Of a DNA stretch of 64,000 nt, positions 52,224-61,992 are shown in pieces; within the stretch, counting starts at the first letter, position 1, and every line of letters starts with the position of its first letter. A program made the translations under genes and the position numbers. The DNA comes from an uncultured Flavobacteriaceae bacterium (GTDB taxonomy: Bacteria; Bacteroidota; Bacteroidia; Flavobacteriales; Flavobacteriaceae). The DNA is taken from positions 992,001 through 1,056,000 of the forward strand of contig CANMFO010000002.1 of NCBI GenBank assembly GCA_947497245.1. Reading direction: 5' to 3'. A model generated the notes under the pieces. That model made no database searches, was not told the DNA's origin, and worked only from the letters and a program-made list of their open reading frames with translations.

Positions 52224-52604
52224 TTAAATATCATCAAAATCCACATCGGTGAAGCTATCGGTTGAAGTAGCTTCCCCATTGCTGCTGAACTCCCCTTCAT
52301 CTTCTTTCTTAAAGTCCTTTTGATGTCTTTCGGAAATGACCTCGGTTCCTTTTTCGTCGATAATGTAGTCCATCATTTCGATCACATGTTCTTTAAAGGC
52401 ATCAAAGTCCTCCTTATAAAGGTATATTTTGTGCTTCTTGTAATGGAACGACCCATCGTCATGGGTAAATTTTTTGCTCTCCGTAATGGTAAGGTAGTAA
52501 TCTCCCGCCTTGGTACTGCGTACATCAAAAAAATACGTTCTTCTTCCCGCTCTTAAAACTTTGGAATAAATCTCCTCTTGGTCTTCTATGTGTCTTTCGC
52601 TCAT
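52224..52604 (-). CDS. PUR family nucleic-acid-binding protein (DUF3276)
   Basis: A 126-residue PUR/DUF3276 protein. A Pur-alpha-like fold is visible in IYSKVLRAGRRTYFFDVRSTKAGDYYLTIT-type strands (about 10-45), and the C-terminus is acidic (TDSFTDVDFDDI). Bacterial PUR proteins bind RNA or DNA. Function in vivo is not settled. It is common in Bacteroidota. It lies between the M14 peptidase and the ABC exporter, all on the minus strand. Confidence 0.92.
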   Translation of the reverse strand: MSERHIEDQEEIYSKVLRAGRRTYFFDVRSTKAGDYYLTITESKKFTHDDGSFHYKKHKIYLYKEDFDAFKEHVIEMMDYIIDEKGTEVISERHQKDFKKEDEGEFSSNGEATSTDSFTDVDFDDI

Positions 52605-52681
52605 TTGGTACAGTGTCTAGTGTTTATATGCATGTTAATCTACCAAAAATGGAAAAAAAAAGTGTACAGAACAACAATTTT

Positions 52682-54436
52682 TTAGTTTTCTTTCTCAGAG
52701 AGCTGGTTCAAATAAAGCTCTTTATAGTATCCATTCCTACTGTTCAATTCTTCATGCGTGCCCTGTTGCAACAGTTTGCCGTCTTCCAACACCAGTACTT
52801 TGTCGGCATTTTTGGCAGAAGATACCCGATGGCTAACAATCAGGGTGGTACGGTGTTTTGAGGCTTGTTTCAGGTTGTTCAAAATTTCCTCTTCGGTTTC
52901 CGTGTCCACCGCGGAAAGGCAATCGTCGAACAAATATATTTTGGGATCTTTTAGCAAGGCCCTTGCAATGGACACCCGTTGTTTTTGTCCCCCGCTCAGT
53001 GTAATGCCCCGCTCCCCCAGGACGGTATCGTATTGGTTGGAGAAGTCCATGATGTTCTCATGTACCACGGCATTTTTGGCTACGGCGACCACTTCCCCAT
53101 GGGTAGCGTCGTTTTTTCCGAACCTGATGTTGTTGCTGATGCTATCCGAAAAAAGAAAGGCATCTTGGGGAACGGTACCGATGGCTTCCCTTAGACTGTA
53201 CAGGTTCAACCGGCGGATCGGAACGCCATCGACCAATATTTCTCCAGAGGAGACATCATAAAGTCGTGCGATCAGTTCAAGGATGGTGGATTTTCCAGAC
53301 CCAGTTTTCCCCAAAATGGCCACAGTTTCCCCTTCATTGATGGTAAATGAGAGATTTGTCAAGGCGGTAATCTCGGTATCTTCATAGGTAAAGGTCACAT
53401 TGCGAAACTCGATCTTGCCCGCGATCGGCGTGGGCTTTTCCTCTTCGTTTTTGATATCGGGGGTTTCCTTCAAAAATTCGTTGATCCTTTTTTGTGAGGC
53501 CTCTGCCCGCTGTACAATGGAGGTCAACCATCCTACAATGGCAACGGGCCAGGTCAGCATATTTACGTAGAGGATGAACTCGGCAATGATTCCAACGGAT
53601 GCGATCTCCCCGTTCATATACTGTTTTCCACCAATATAGATGACAAATATATTGCTCACCCCGATTAGGAGGATCATCATGGGAAAGAACCAGGCATCGA
53701 CCTTGGCCAGGTTCACACTTTTTTCCTTGCCCTCATTGGCCATGGCCTCTACATCCCCATGTATTTTGGGTTCCAGTCCGTAGGCCTTGATCACGGCGAC
53801 ACCGGAGAACGATTCTTGGGTGAAGGTCGACAGTCGTGAAAGAAATTCCTGAACCTTTGTACTGCGTCTATGAATGACCTTGCTGATTTTGTAGATCAAA
53901 AAAGAAAGTATCGGGAACGGGGCAATGGTGTACAGGGCAATGGTAGGGGCCTTAATGAACATCAAAGGAATGAGACATGCGAACAGGGTAAGGGCATTCA
54001 TACCGTACATGATGGCCGGACCGGCATACATTCGTATTTGACTGACATCTTCGCTAATGCGGTTCATCAGGTCACCCGTCCTATTTTTCTTGTAAAAATT
54101 GAGGCTGAGCAGTTGGTAGTGGTCAAAGACCTCGTTCTTCAGATCGTATTCGATATAACGGGATACGTTGATGATGGTCTGGCGCATCATAAAGGTGAAC
54201 AGTCCCGAAAGCAGAGCGGTCGCGATGATGATCAGAATGTACTCCAAAAGCAATTCCCTGGCTTCTGTCTCCACGATTTTGTCCGCCACAAGATTCTCGA
54301 TGACCTCGATGGATTTTTTGACATATGAGGGCATTACCAAAGAAAAAATCCGGGCGATAGTGGTAATGATGACCCCGATCAACAGTTTAAACCAGTATTT
54401 TTTGAAGTATTTGTTGAGGTGTTTGAGTTCTTTCAT
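52682..54436 (-). CDS. ABC exporter (MsbA/Mdl-like half-transporter)
   Basis: A 584-residue half-transporter. Six spans fill about residues 15-310. The NBD has Walker A GKTGSGKST, LSGGQKQR and a Walker B ending LFDDCLSAVD, with Asp in the place of the usual catalytic Glu, as in heterodimer-type Mdl/TM287-like subunits. No partner half-transporter is adjacent. The promoter at 54458-54488 (TTG-N20-TATATTTG) is nearly perfect. The leader contains TTCCCTAGGAAA. Confidence 0.95.
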   Translation of the reverse strand: MKELKHLNKYFKKYWFKLLIGVIITTIARIFSLVMPSYVKKSIEVIENLVADKIVETEARELLLEYILIIIATALLSGLFTFMMRQTIINVSRYIEYDLKNEVFDHYQLLSLNFYKKNRTGDLMNRISEDVSQIRMYAGPAIMYGMNALTLFACLIPLMFIKAPTIALYTIAPFPILSFLIYKISKVIHRRSTKVQEFLSRLSTFTQESFSGVAVIKAYGLEPKIHGDVEAMANEGKEKSVNLAKVDAWFFPMMILLIGVSNIFVIYIGGKQYMNGEIASVGIIAEFILYVNMLTWPVAIVGWLTSIVQRAEASQKRINEFLKETPDIKNEEEKPTPIAGKIEFRNVTFTYEDTEITALTNLSFTINEGETVAILGKTGSGKSTILELIARLYDVSSGEILVDGVPIRRLNLYSLREAIGTVPQDAFLFSDSISNNIRFGKNDATHGEVVAVAKNAVVHENIMDFSNQYDTVLGERGITLSGGQKQRVSIARALLKDPKIYLFDDCLSAVDTETEEEILNNLKQASKHRTTLIVSHRVSSAKNADKVLVLEDGKLLQQGTHEELNSRNGYYKELYLNQLSEKEN

Positions 54437-54457
54437 GCAGGCCGTTCCCTAGGAAAG

Positions 54458-54488
54458 CAAATATAAGTACCCAATAACTCCCCCACAA
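54458..54488 (-). promoter_or_regulatory. promoter of the ABC exporter gene
   Basis: On the minus strand TTG, 20 nt, TATATTTG, an exact -7 match. It lies 22 bp before the start codon. A quasi-palindrome TTCCCTAGGAAA lies between it and the ATG. Confidence 0.8.
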
Positions 54489-54676
54489 GTGGCAGGGACA
54501 AAGAAAACGGAAAGCGTTGGATTTTAACGCAATCGGGATGTTTGCCTGGGCCAGTGGTTTTCCCCCTTCGGTCGCTTTTTGTCGACAATCGGGCCAGAGA
54601 CTGCTCCGTATTGAAAATAGATTCCTATTTTTGTCGCGTTTTAAGGTTGAACCCAATTCTATAAAGTTCTTTCAAA

Positions 54677-55624
54677 ATGCTTACGAGAAGGCATATTCGG
54701 GTAAAAGTGATGCAGTGCATCTACGCCCTGACCCAATCCAAGGACGATTCTTTGGAAAAACAGGAGAAATTTCTAAAGGTAAGCATAGACAATATGTATA
54801 CGCTGTACCTGCTTTTGCTAAGTCTTTTGATCGAAATTCGGGCACGGGCCGCCAGTCAAATTGAACTTTCCTCGAAAAAATACCTGAGCGACGCAAGCGA
54901 CGCCTATCCCGACCAGAAGAAGTTCATCACCAACAGGTTGCTGTTGCAGATCGCCGAAAACACCTCGCTTAAAACGGAGCTTTCCAAACGCAAATTAAAG
55001 CATTGGTACCTGAATGAGGAGTATGTCAGGTTGATTTACAGGGAAATTGTGGAAAGCCCTATTTATGTGGATTATATGGGAAGTGCCACCAGTTCCTACG
55101 AGGAAGACAAAAAGTTGGTTATGGACCTGTTCAAGGAGGTAATCGCCCCAAATGACAAGATTTATGCCTACTTCGAGGATGACAAGCTCACCTGGGTGGA
55201 CGATCTGCCGATAGTGAACACCTTTCTTTTGAAACAACTCAAGAAAGTAAAGGAAGACCAGGCCGAGGCTTATTTTTTACCACGACTGCTGAAGGACAAG
55301 GAAGATTTGGTCTTTGCCCAAAAGCTGTTGACCAAAACCTTGTTGAACAACGCGGAATGGGAAAAGGAAATCGAGGGGAAAACCCCAAATTGGGATAAAG
55401 ACCGGATTGCGGAAATCGATTCCATATTGCTCAAAATGGCGATATGCGAACTGCTTAATTTTCCCTCGATACCGGAGAAGGTGACGATCAATGAGTTTTT
55501 GGAGATTGCCAAGGAGTACTCTACCCCTAAGAGCAGTATATTTATCAACGGAATCCTGGACAAATTGGTACGGGAATACAAGAGCGGGGGAAAACTTAAA
55601 AAAGTGGGCAGGGGCCTATTATAA
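54677..55624 (+). CDS. nusB: transcription antitermination factor NusB (long form)
   Basis: A 315-residue NusB, longer than the ~140-residue standard because of an N-terminal helical extension common in Bacteroidota. The NusB core is at the C-terminus, with DRIAEIDSILLKMAICELLNF and the family block KVTINEFLEIAKEYSTPKSS. It binds boxA RNA in rRNA antitermination. The -7 box TATTTTTG is at 54626-54633. It is followed by the DUF1573 and yajC genes. Confidence 0.96.
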   Translation: MLTRRHIRVKVMQCIYALTQSKDDSLEKQEKFLKVSIDNMYTLYLLLLSLLIEIRARAASQIELSSKKYLSDASDAYPDQKKFITNRLLLQIAENTSLKTELSKRKLKHWYLNEEYVRLIYREIVESPIYVDYMGSATSSYEEDKKLVMDLFKEVIAPNDKIYAYFEDDKLTWVDDLPIVNTFLLKQLKKVKEDQAEAYFLPRLLKDKEDLVFAQKLLTKTLLNNAEWEKEIEGKTPNWDKDRIAEIDSILLKMAICELLNFPSIPEKVTINEFLEIAKEYSTPKSSIFINGILDKLVREYKSGGKLKKVGRGLL

Positions 55625-55667
55625 ATTATTTCTTTAATTTTGCTCTCAAATTTAAAATAATAGCATC

Positions 55668-56147
55668 ATGAGAAAAATATTTTTGGCCTTTGGCGCCTTG
55701 GCGATGATCAGCTTTGTTTCTTGCAAAGAAAATGCCGCGAGTAAAATCAACACCTCGAATGTTACCGCTGCTGCAGAAAGGGATGCCGCCGCTAAACTGC
55801 TGCCGGTAATGACCTTCGAAAAATCGGAACACGATTTTGGGACGATAGAACAAGGCACCCCCCAAGAAACCATTTTCACCTTTACCAATACAGGAAATGC
55901 ACCTTTGATCATTACGGATGCCAAAAGTACCTGTGGATGTACGGTCCCCAAAAAACCGGAAGCGCCCATAGCCCCTGGCGAAAAAGGAGAACTGTTGGTG
56001 AAGTTCAATGGCTCCGGCCAGAATCAGGTCACAAAGACCATTACGGTCACCGCCAACACCGAAAAGGGCCAGGAGCTTTTGAGGATCAAGGCGTTCGTGA
56101 ACCCAAAAAATACCGGACCCGTGGCCAAAGGGCCCGTGGCACAATAA
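55668..56147 (+). CDS. DUF1573 lipoprotein
   Basis: A 159-residue DUF1573 protein with a signal peptide ending in lipobox SFVSC. The domain core FEKSEHDFGTIEQGTPQ and the FTNTGNAPLIITDAKSTCGCT motif, with a conserved CGC pair, are typical. It is an Ig-like beta-sandwich of unknown function. It lies between nusB and yajC, a gene order frequent in Bacteroidota. Confidence 0.93.
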   Translation: MRKIFLAFGALAMISFVSCKENAASKINTSNVTAAAERDAAAKLLPVMTFEKSEHDFGTIEQGTPQETIFTFTNTGNAPLIITDAKSTCGCTVPKKPEAPIAPGEKGELLVKFNGSGQNQVTKTITVTANTEKGQELLRIKAFVNPKNTGPVAKGPVAQ

Positions 56148-56173
56148 CAACTAGGTAAAATTTAGATAGCACA

Positions 56174-56464
56174 ATGGGAGATATTGGACAGTTTCTGCCG
56201 ATGATATTGATTTTTGTGGTGGCTTATTTCTTTATGATCCGCCCGCAAATGAAGCGTCAGAAAGATGAAAAGCGGTTCGCATCCGAATTGAAGAAAGGAG
56301 ATCGGGTAATCACCAAGAGCGGGCTCCATGGCAAGATCATGGAATTGAACGATAAAGATTTTTCCTGCATCCTGGAAACCATGGCTGGTAAGCTAAAGTT
56401 CGATCGTTCGGCCATCTCTATGGAGCTGAGCAAAAAATTGAACGCCCCGGCCGCAAAGAAGTAG
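56174..56464 (+). CDS. yajC: preprotein translocase accessory subunit YajC
   Basis: A 96-residue YajC with one membrane span (about 5-24) followed by the motif FMIRPQMKRQKDEKRFA and the small C-terminal domain. It associates with SecDF and the Sec translocon. It is followed by the terminator at 56485-56516. secD/secF are not in the window. Confidence 0.96.
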   Translation: MGDIGQFLPMILIFVVAYFFMIRPQMKRQKDEKRFASELKKGDRVITKSGLHGKIMELNDKDFSCILETMAGKLKFDRSAISMELSKKLNAPAAKK

Positions 56465-56484
56465 GTTCTTCCGACAACAAAGAA

Positions 56485-56516
56485 AAAGCACCGGCCATTG
56501 GACCGGTGTTTTTTTA
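56485..56516 (+). terminator. terminator after yajC
   Basis: 6-bp core stem CACCGG / CCGGTG (longer with the flanking A/T-rich pairs) and an 8-nt loop, followed by T7. Confidence 0.85.
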
Positions 56517-56571
56517 TGGGCTTTTTTTGTTGAAAATTGAGTATATTCAAAGCTGTTTTAAAACCACAGTG

Positions 56572-57918
56572 ATGCACAACAGAAGACGTTTTATCAAAAA
56601 AAGCAGTTTGGCCCTGGCGGGATCGGGGGCCGCATTTTTATTTCCCATGGACCTTTTGGCACAGATGCGAAGGAAGGTCGGGCCCAACGACCGGATCAAT
56701 GCGGGCCTTATCGGTTGCAAGGGTATGGGTTTTTCCGATCTCAGCTCCATGCTCAAGATCAATGAAGTTACCGTTATCGCCCTCTGCGATGTGGATGAAA
56801 GCGTACTGCGGGAGCGTACGGCCGATTTGGAGAAGGCGGGTATCAAAAAACCCAAGTGGTACAAAGACTATCGAAGATTATTGGAAAACAAAGATATCGA
56901 TGTGGTGATCATCGGTACGCCCGATCATTGGCACTGTTTGATGTTGACCGATGCGCTCCAGGCCGGGAAAGATGTGTACTGCGAAAAACCGATTGCCAAT
57001 TCGGTACAGGAGGCGGACATCATGCTCAACTATGTCGATTCCAGCGACCGTATGGTGCAGATCGGACAGTGGCAGCGTAGCCAACCCCATTTTGTGGATG
57101 CGATCAATTACGTACATTCGGGGGCCCTGGGCAATATCAGGTTGGCGAAGGCCTGGGCCTATCAAGGATGGATGAAGCCGGTTCCTGTTTTGCCCGACAC
57201 GGCCGTTCCGCAAGGCGTGGATTACGACATGTGGTTGGGGCCGGCTCCGCAAAGGCCCTTCAATGAGAACAGGTTCCACTTTAATTTTAGATGGTTCTGG
57301 GACTATGCCGGTGGATTGATGACGGATTGGGGCGTACATTTGATAGACTATGCTTTGTACGGCATGAAGGCGGGAACCCCAAAATCGGTAATGGCCTTGG
57401 GCGGAAAATTCGCCTACCCCGATGATGCTTCTGAAACCCCTGATAGTCTACAGACCGTTTTTGAGTACGATGGTTTTTCCATTCTTTGGGAACACGCCAC
57501 CGGAATCGATGGGGGAAACTATGGTCGCAACCACGGAATTTCCTTTATTGGTAACAATGGAACCCTGGTGTTGGACCGCAACGGATGGGAGGTCATCCCA
57601 GAGAAAGAATTCCAGGGTTGGGGCAAAGAGGGAATCAATAAAATGGATCCCATCCCCCTTAAGAAAAGGGAAGGTAGCGGGCTCGATCTGCATACCGTGA
57701 ACTTCATAGAAGCAGTTAAGAGCAGGGACAGCTCAAAACTGACCGCCCCCATTAAAGTGGGTTATGATGCCGCTCTGGTCTCCCATATGGGCAACGTGGC
57801 CTTTAAGACCGGTAACAGGATCTATTGGGATGCCGATAAGGGGGGGTTCAAGGAAGAAGCTGCGAACGAATTCTTAAAAGCGAATTACCACAACGGCTGG
57901 AAACTGCCCATGTTATAG
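56572..57918 (+). CDS. Tat-exported Gfo/Idh/MocA-family oxidoreductase
   Basis: A 448-residue oxidoreductase with start at ATG 56572. The N-terminus carries a Tat-like signal (RRRFIKKSSLALAGSGAAF), and the frame upstream to 56506 is outside it. The NAD-binding domain begins with INAGLIGCKGMG and has the EKP motif in YCEKPIANSV. A C-terminal Gfo/Idh substrate domain follows. These proteins fold with cofactor before export, which fits the Tat signal. Likely acts on a sugar or derivative in the periplasm. Confidence 0.93.
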   Translation: MHNRRRFIKKSSLALAGSGAAFLFPMDLLAQMRRKVGPNDRINAGLIGCKGMGFSDLSSMLKINEVTVIALCDVDESVLRERTADLEKAGIKKPKWYKDYRRLLENKDIDVVIIGTPDHWHCLMLTDALQAGKDVYCEKPIANSVQEADIMLNYVDSSDRMVQIGQWQRSQPHFVDAINYVHSGALGNIRLAKAWAYQGWMKPVPVLPDTAVPQGVDYDMWLGPAPQRPFNENRFHFNFRWFWDYAGGLMTDWGVHLIDYALYGMKAGTPKSVMALGGKFAYPDDASETPDSLQTVFEYDGFSILWEHATGIDGGNYGRNHGISFIGNNGTLVLDRNGWEVIPEKEFQGWGKEGINKMDPIPLKKREGSGLDLHTVNFIEAVKSRDSSKLTAPIKVGYDAALVSHMGNVAFKTGNRIYWDADKGGFKEEAANEFLKANYHNGWKLPML

Positions 57919-57980
57919 ACCATTCCGAGATCCAAATCCCAAATTACAACAGGTAGTTCCGGGTTTTGGTCTTTTGCCCT

Positions 57981-58577
57981 TTATCGGTATTTGTCATTGA
58001 GACCGACTCCCTCGATGATCATAGGAAGGATACGCCCCAGTCTGGACGCTTTGGTTTTCTCCTGTTTTGCCTCCGAGATATACTCGGCATATTCTTTCTG
58101 TTTGTACGGGGAAAGCCTTTCAAACGCTTTTTGTAGGCTTGGGTCCTTATCGAGCGCTATACCCAACAAGGACGGGAGGGATACTTTGGAAACCGTCTTT
58201 TTTTTAGGGACGATCTTCATTCCCTTTTTTTGGTTTTCAATGGCCTCCAGCATATATGCCATTACCGCCCCCCCATCGATCCCATCGTTCGATTTGAACT
58301 TCCAGTGCCGCATGGCCTGGGTCTTGCCCTTTTGGGCATTTTCCAGGACGTTTTTGGGGTCGCTCAAAAAAACGCCCTTGAAGAACCAGATTCCGAAATG
58401 ATTCTTGAACTTGCAAACGGCCAGGACGTTTTTGTTGTCCAGGGTATAGGTGGGGAAATTCCATTTATAGGTTTCTCCCAAGCCCGTTTTAAGCGCAAGC
58501 TCCCGAAGTTGCCCTATGCCCTGCCGAAAGGGGTGTTCCTCGTCGTAGTAAGTTGCTACTTTCGCTGAAATTTCCAT
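57981..58577 (-). CDS. YdeI/OmpD-associated-like protein (DUF1801 domain)
   Basis: A 198-residue protein of the DUF1801/YdeI group. The N-terminal half (about 15-120) has the family pattern ETYKWNFPTYTLDNKNVLAVCKFKNHFGIWFFKGVF, and the C-terminal helical part with LSPYKQKEYAEYISEAKQEKTKASRL is the YdeI signature. Role unknown. It lies between the oxidoreductase and pepT, on the opposite strand to the former. Confidence 0.9.
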   Translation of the reverse strand: MEISAKVATYYDEEHPFRQGIGQLRELALKTGLGETYKWNFPTYTLDNKNVLAVCKFKNHFGIWFFKGVFLSDPKNVLENAQKGKTQAMRHWKFKSNDGIDGGAVMAYMLEAIENQKKGMKIVPKKKTVSKVSLPSLLGIALDKDPSLQKAFERLSPYKQKEYAEYISEAKQEKTKASRLGRILPMIIEGVGLNDKYR

Positions 58578-58658
58578 TGTTTGGATGTTGGATTGTTGTC
58601 TTGCCCAATTTTGGAGAACTGTTTTTTAATTGCCTTCCCATAATTTACAATGGCCATC

Positions 58659-59885
58659 TTATTGGCTTTTCCCCACAAGTTCGCAAATTTTTACGATAAC
58701 TTCAACCGCTTTTTGCATGCTCTCCACCGGAACATACTCGTACTTTCCGTGAAAATTATGGCCTCCCGCAAAAATATTGGGACAGGGGAGTCCCATAAAG
58801 CTCAATTGGGACCCGTCGGTACCTCCCCGAATGGGCTTGACTATGGGAGATATCCCTACTGCTTCCATGGCCTCCCTGGCCACTTCCACAATATGAAAAA
58901 CAGGTTTTACCTTTTCCCCCATATTGAAGTACTGGTCCTTTATTTCCAAGGATACACAATCGCCATAGATACTATTCAACTTTTTGGCTATGTCCCGCAA
59001 CAATTGCTTGCGCTTTTCAAATTGGTCCCGATCATGATCGCGGATGATCATCTCGAATTCAGCATGCTCGATTTCCCCTTTCATATGGTGCACGTGAAAA
59101 AAGCCCTCCCGGTCCGAGGTGCTCTGGGGAGTCTCCTCGGGAGGTAAGATCCATATAAATTCATTGGCGATGCCCAGCGCATTGACCATTTTTCCCTTGG
59201 CATAGCCGGGATGGACACTTATTCCCTTCACGATCACCTTGGCGCTAGCCGCATTAAAATTCTCATATTCCAATTCCCCTACCTGACTTCCGTCCATGGT
59301 GTAGGCCCAATCCGCACCGAACTTTTCCACATCGAATTGGTGCGCACCCCGCCCTATTTCCTCATCTGGGGTAAATGCCACCCTAATTTTCCCATGTGGG
59401 ATTTCAGGGTGCTGAATAAGATATTCCATGGCCGTGATGATCTCGGTGATTCCCGCCTTGTCATCGGCCCCCAAAAGCGTTGTGCCGTCCGTGGTGATCA
59501 AAGTTTGCCCCTTGTACAGGAGCAGATCTTCAAAATAATATGGCGATAATACCACCTTTTCGGCCACGTTCAATACAATATCTCCCCCATCGTACCCTTT
59601 AACAATCTGGGGGTTTACCTGTTCAGCGGTAAAATCGGGCGAGGTGTCAAAATGGGAAATAAAGCCAATAACAGGGGCCTCTTTTTCCAGATTGCTGGGC
59701 AGGGTGGCCATGACATAGGCGTTATCATCGATAGATACCTCCTGCATCCCGATGTGGGTAAGTTCATCGACCAATAAATCGGCAAGTTTCCATTGTTTTT
59801 CTGTGCTTGGGGTGGTCTGGGAGGTAGGGTCACTTTGGGTGTCGATTTTCACATAACTTAAAAATCGGTCGATAATGTGCTGCAT
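58659..59885 (-). CDS. pepT: peptidase T
   Basis: A 408-residue M20B-family tripeptidase with start at ATG 59885 (MQHIIDRFLSYVKIDTQSD). The frame reaches further upstream, but there it has a different, basic composition. Zinc ligands are visible as H-x-D in FISHFDTSPD, then EIGRGAHQFD-type Glu, and GGTDGSQLSFMGLPCPN. It cleaves N-terminal residues from tripeptides in the cytosol. The gene is divergent from the secreted protein at 59974. Confidence 0.96.
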   Translation of the reverse strand: MQHIIDRFLSYVKIDTQSDPTSQTTPSTEKQWKLADLLVDELTHIGMQEVSIDDNAYVMATLPSNLEKEAPVIGFISHFDTSPDFTAEQVNPQIVKGYDGGDIVLNVAEKVVLSPYYFEDLLLYKGQTLITTDGTTLLGADDKAGITEIITAMEYLIQHPEIPHGKIRVAFTPDEEIGRGAHQFDVEKFGADWAYTMDGSQVGELEYENFNAASAKVIVKGISVHPGYAKGKMVNALGIANEFIWILPPEETPQSTSDREGFFHVHHMKGEIEHAEFEMIIRDHDRDQFEKRKQLLRDIAKKLNSIYGDCVSLEIKDQYFNMGEKVKPVFHIVEVAREAMEAVGISPIVKPIRGGTDGSQLSFMGLPCPNIFAGGHNFHGKYEYVPVESMQKAVEVIVKICELVGKSQ

Positions 59886-59973
59886 CGATATAATTTTTAG
59901 ATAAAAATACAGTTTATATAGCAATTGGAGCAATCGCTGGGCGATTGGAACCCGTATTCCAAAAAACAAGGAC

Positions 59974-60408
59974 TTGAAAACTTTTATCTTCTTTTTAGCA
60001 CTCTTTTTTTGCTCCCTTTTTGGTAGGGCACAAGACTGTACATTGGACATCGGTGGCAAGCATTACGGCACCGTAGTGGAGATCTTTCAATTCAATGCCG
60101 AACAAAAAGCCACAATGGAGACCTTGCGTAGCGCGTTGGAAGATGCGGTCAAGGGCCTTGAGGACGACATCCGGAAACTTCTCGATTCACACCCCCAAAG
60201 CACGGAAGAAGACTTAATGGCCCTAGCGGACAAATACAGGGCCCTGCAGCAAAAAATGGTCAGCGCCTCCTGGGAAACGGATAAAAAAATGCTGGCCACC
60301 TTCAACCCGAAACAATACGAACGGTATTTGAAACTCTGTATGGAAGCCATTAGGAAACCCATCCGTATTCGCCCGGTTTTGTACAAGGACAGCATCACCC
60401 CAGATTAA
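59974..60408 (+). CDS. secreted protein of unknown function
   Basis: A 144-residue protein with start at TTG 59974, since a signal peptide (KTFIFFLALFFCSLFGRAQ) begins there and no ATG is available. The mature part is helical with KATMETLRSALEDAVKGLEDD and a basic C-terminus. I do not recognise the family. It diverges from pepT. Confidence 0.72.
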   Translation: MKTFIFFLALFFCSLFGRAQDCTLDIGGKHYGTVVEIFQFNAEQKATMETLRSALEDAVKGLEDDIRKLLDSHPQSTEEDLMALADKYRALQQKMVSASWETDKKMLATFNPKQYERYLKLCMEAIRKPIRIRPVLYKDSITPD

Positions 60409-60494
60409 TTCGACCCTCCTATTGATAAAATAGTGCCCGTAGGAACGGATACTCCGATTGAGTTCGTATTTTTGTCAAAATCTTCCTGGCATTT

Positions 60495-61547
60495 ATGTAC
60501 AAAATTGTTCTCCGTCCTTTCTTTTTCCTACTAGATGCGGAAAGGGCACACCACGTTACTTTTAAGCTCGTCCATTTGCTTTGTAAAATAGGGTTCTCCG
60601 GGCTTTTCAGAACCGTTTATACCATTAAGGACCCAAGATTGGAACGGGAGGTATTCGGGCTTAAGTTTCCCAACCCGGTCGGTCTTGCGGCAGGGTTCGA
60701 TAAAAACGCGATCTTGTACAATGAACTGAGCGATTTTGGCTTTGGTTTTATCGAGATAGGGACCCTTACCCCAAAACCCCAGGACGGAAACCCAAAGAGA
60801 AGGCTTTTCCGACTAAAGGCCGATGGGGCCATTATCAATCGAATGGGCTTTAACAATAAAGGGGTCTTCGATGCGGTGGAAAAACTGAAGAAAAAGCACC
60901 GTGTACTTATTGGTGGCAATATTGGAAAGAACAAGCTTACCCCGAACGACGAGGCCATCAAGGATTATCTGATCTGTTTTGATGCCCTTTTTGACCATGT
61001 GGATTATTTCGTGGTCAACGTTAGCTCTCCCAACACCCCCGGACTCCGAGAGCTTCAGGACAGGGAACCATTGACCGCCCTCTTGCTGGAACTCAAAAAG
61101 GAAAACGGTAAGGTTGCCAAGAAAAATGGGGGTGGGAAGGAAAAACCGATACTTTTGAAGATTGCTCCGGATCTGACCGACGATCAGCTCATGGATATCA
61201 TCAAGATCGTGGAAACGACCAAGATCGATGGGGTCATAGCGACCAACACGACCGTGGAACGCAAAAACCTAAAATCCGACTTGGTATTTACAGAGGAAAA
61301 AGGTGGACTCAGTGGCAGACCCCTTCGAAACAGGAGCACTGAGGTGATCCGTTTTTTATCGGAAAAAAGCGGGAAGGCCTTTCCCATTATCGGAGTTGGT
61401 GGCATACACAGTCCGGAGGACGCCTTGGAAAAGTTGGAGGCCGGGGCCGATTTGATCCAACTTTGGACAGGCTTCATTTACGAAGGCCCGAGTCTGGTGA
61501 AGCGGATCAACAAAGCTATTTTGGCAAAAAACGGCCAACAAGTGTAG
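60495..61547 (+). CDS. pyrD: dihydroorotate dehydrogenase (quinone, class 2)
   Basis: A 350-residue class 2 DHODH, which oxidises dihydroorotate with quinone at the membrane. The N-terminal amphipathic membrane-association helices are visible ([20 protein letters not shown]). The FMN-binding segments are [12 protein letters not shown] and [15 protein letters not shown], where the Ser is the catalytic base. The C-terminus has [21 protein letters not shown]. The -7 box TATTTTTG (60467-60474) lies 20 nt upstream of the ATG. Confidence 0.97.
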   Translation: MYKIVLRPFFFLLDAERAHHVTFKLVHLLCKIGFSGLFRTVYTIKDPRLEREVFGLKFPNPVGLAAGFDKNAILYNELSDFGFGFIEIGTLTPKPQDGNPKRRLFRLKADGAIINRMGFNNKGVFDAVEKLKKKHRVLIGGNIGKNKLTPNDEAIKDYLICFDALFDHVDYFVVNVSSPNTPGLRELQDREPLTALLLELKKENGKVAKKNGGGKEKPILLKIAPDLTDDQLMDIIKIVETTKIDGVIATNTTVERKNLKSDLVFTEEKGGLSGRPLRNRSTEVIRFLSEKSGKAFPIIGVGGIHSPEDALEKLEAGADLIQLWTGFIYEGPSLVKRINKAILAKNGQQV

Positions 61548-61572
61548 TGGATAGATCGGGGATTTCGGAGGA

Positions 61573-61992
61573 CTACTTCGCCCAATAATCTACTACCAGA
61601 ACATCCTCTAAGTGCGGTGTCAACAATGCCCCAAAAGCCTTGTGGTCGGGATGCGGCAAATACACCGCGCGATCTTCCTCAGTTTTAAAAGTGAGGAAAA
61701 AACAATGGGTAAACCCTTTTTCCAATCCTTCGGGACTGTTGTTCAATCCCCATTCATAGTCGGCGATTTGGCTAATTTTTGAGGGGAGTGCTCCAAAGGC
61801 CGCTTCAATTTCCGCTACTTTTTCGGGTGCGGTTCCTTCTTTGAACTTAAAGAGTACCACATGGCGTAACATACTTTTTTGCTGCATGGTCGATTCGGTT
61901 TTGGTTTGTTCGGGGCCGCTCCAATCGAACGATATCAGGGTTAGTGAAAGCAAGGTTACAAATAGTACGGCGGCAAGGTGGATTGGTTTCAT
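61573..61992 (-). CDS. Dabb-family (stress-responsive A/B barrel) protein
   Basis: A 139-residue protein with an N-terminal signal/anchor (about 1-25) and a Dabb domain (about 40-138). Typical features are RHVVLFKFKEGTAPEKVAEIEAAF, HKAFGALLTPHLEDVLVVDYW and the dimeric ferredoxin-like fold. Most Dabb proteins are cytosolic, but this one seems exported or membrane-anchored. Function unknown. It is divergent from the LysE-type gene. Confidence 0.92.
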   Translation of the reverse strand: MKPIHLAAVLFVTLLSLTLISFDWSGPEQTKTESTMQQKSMLRHVVLFKFKEGTAPEKVAEIEAAFGALPSKISQIADYEWGLNNSPEGLEKGFTHCFFLTFKTEEDRAVYLPHPDHKAFGALLTPHLEDVLVVDYWAK

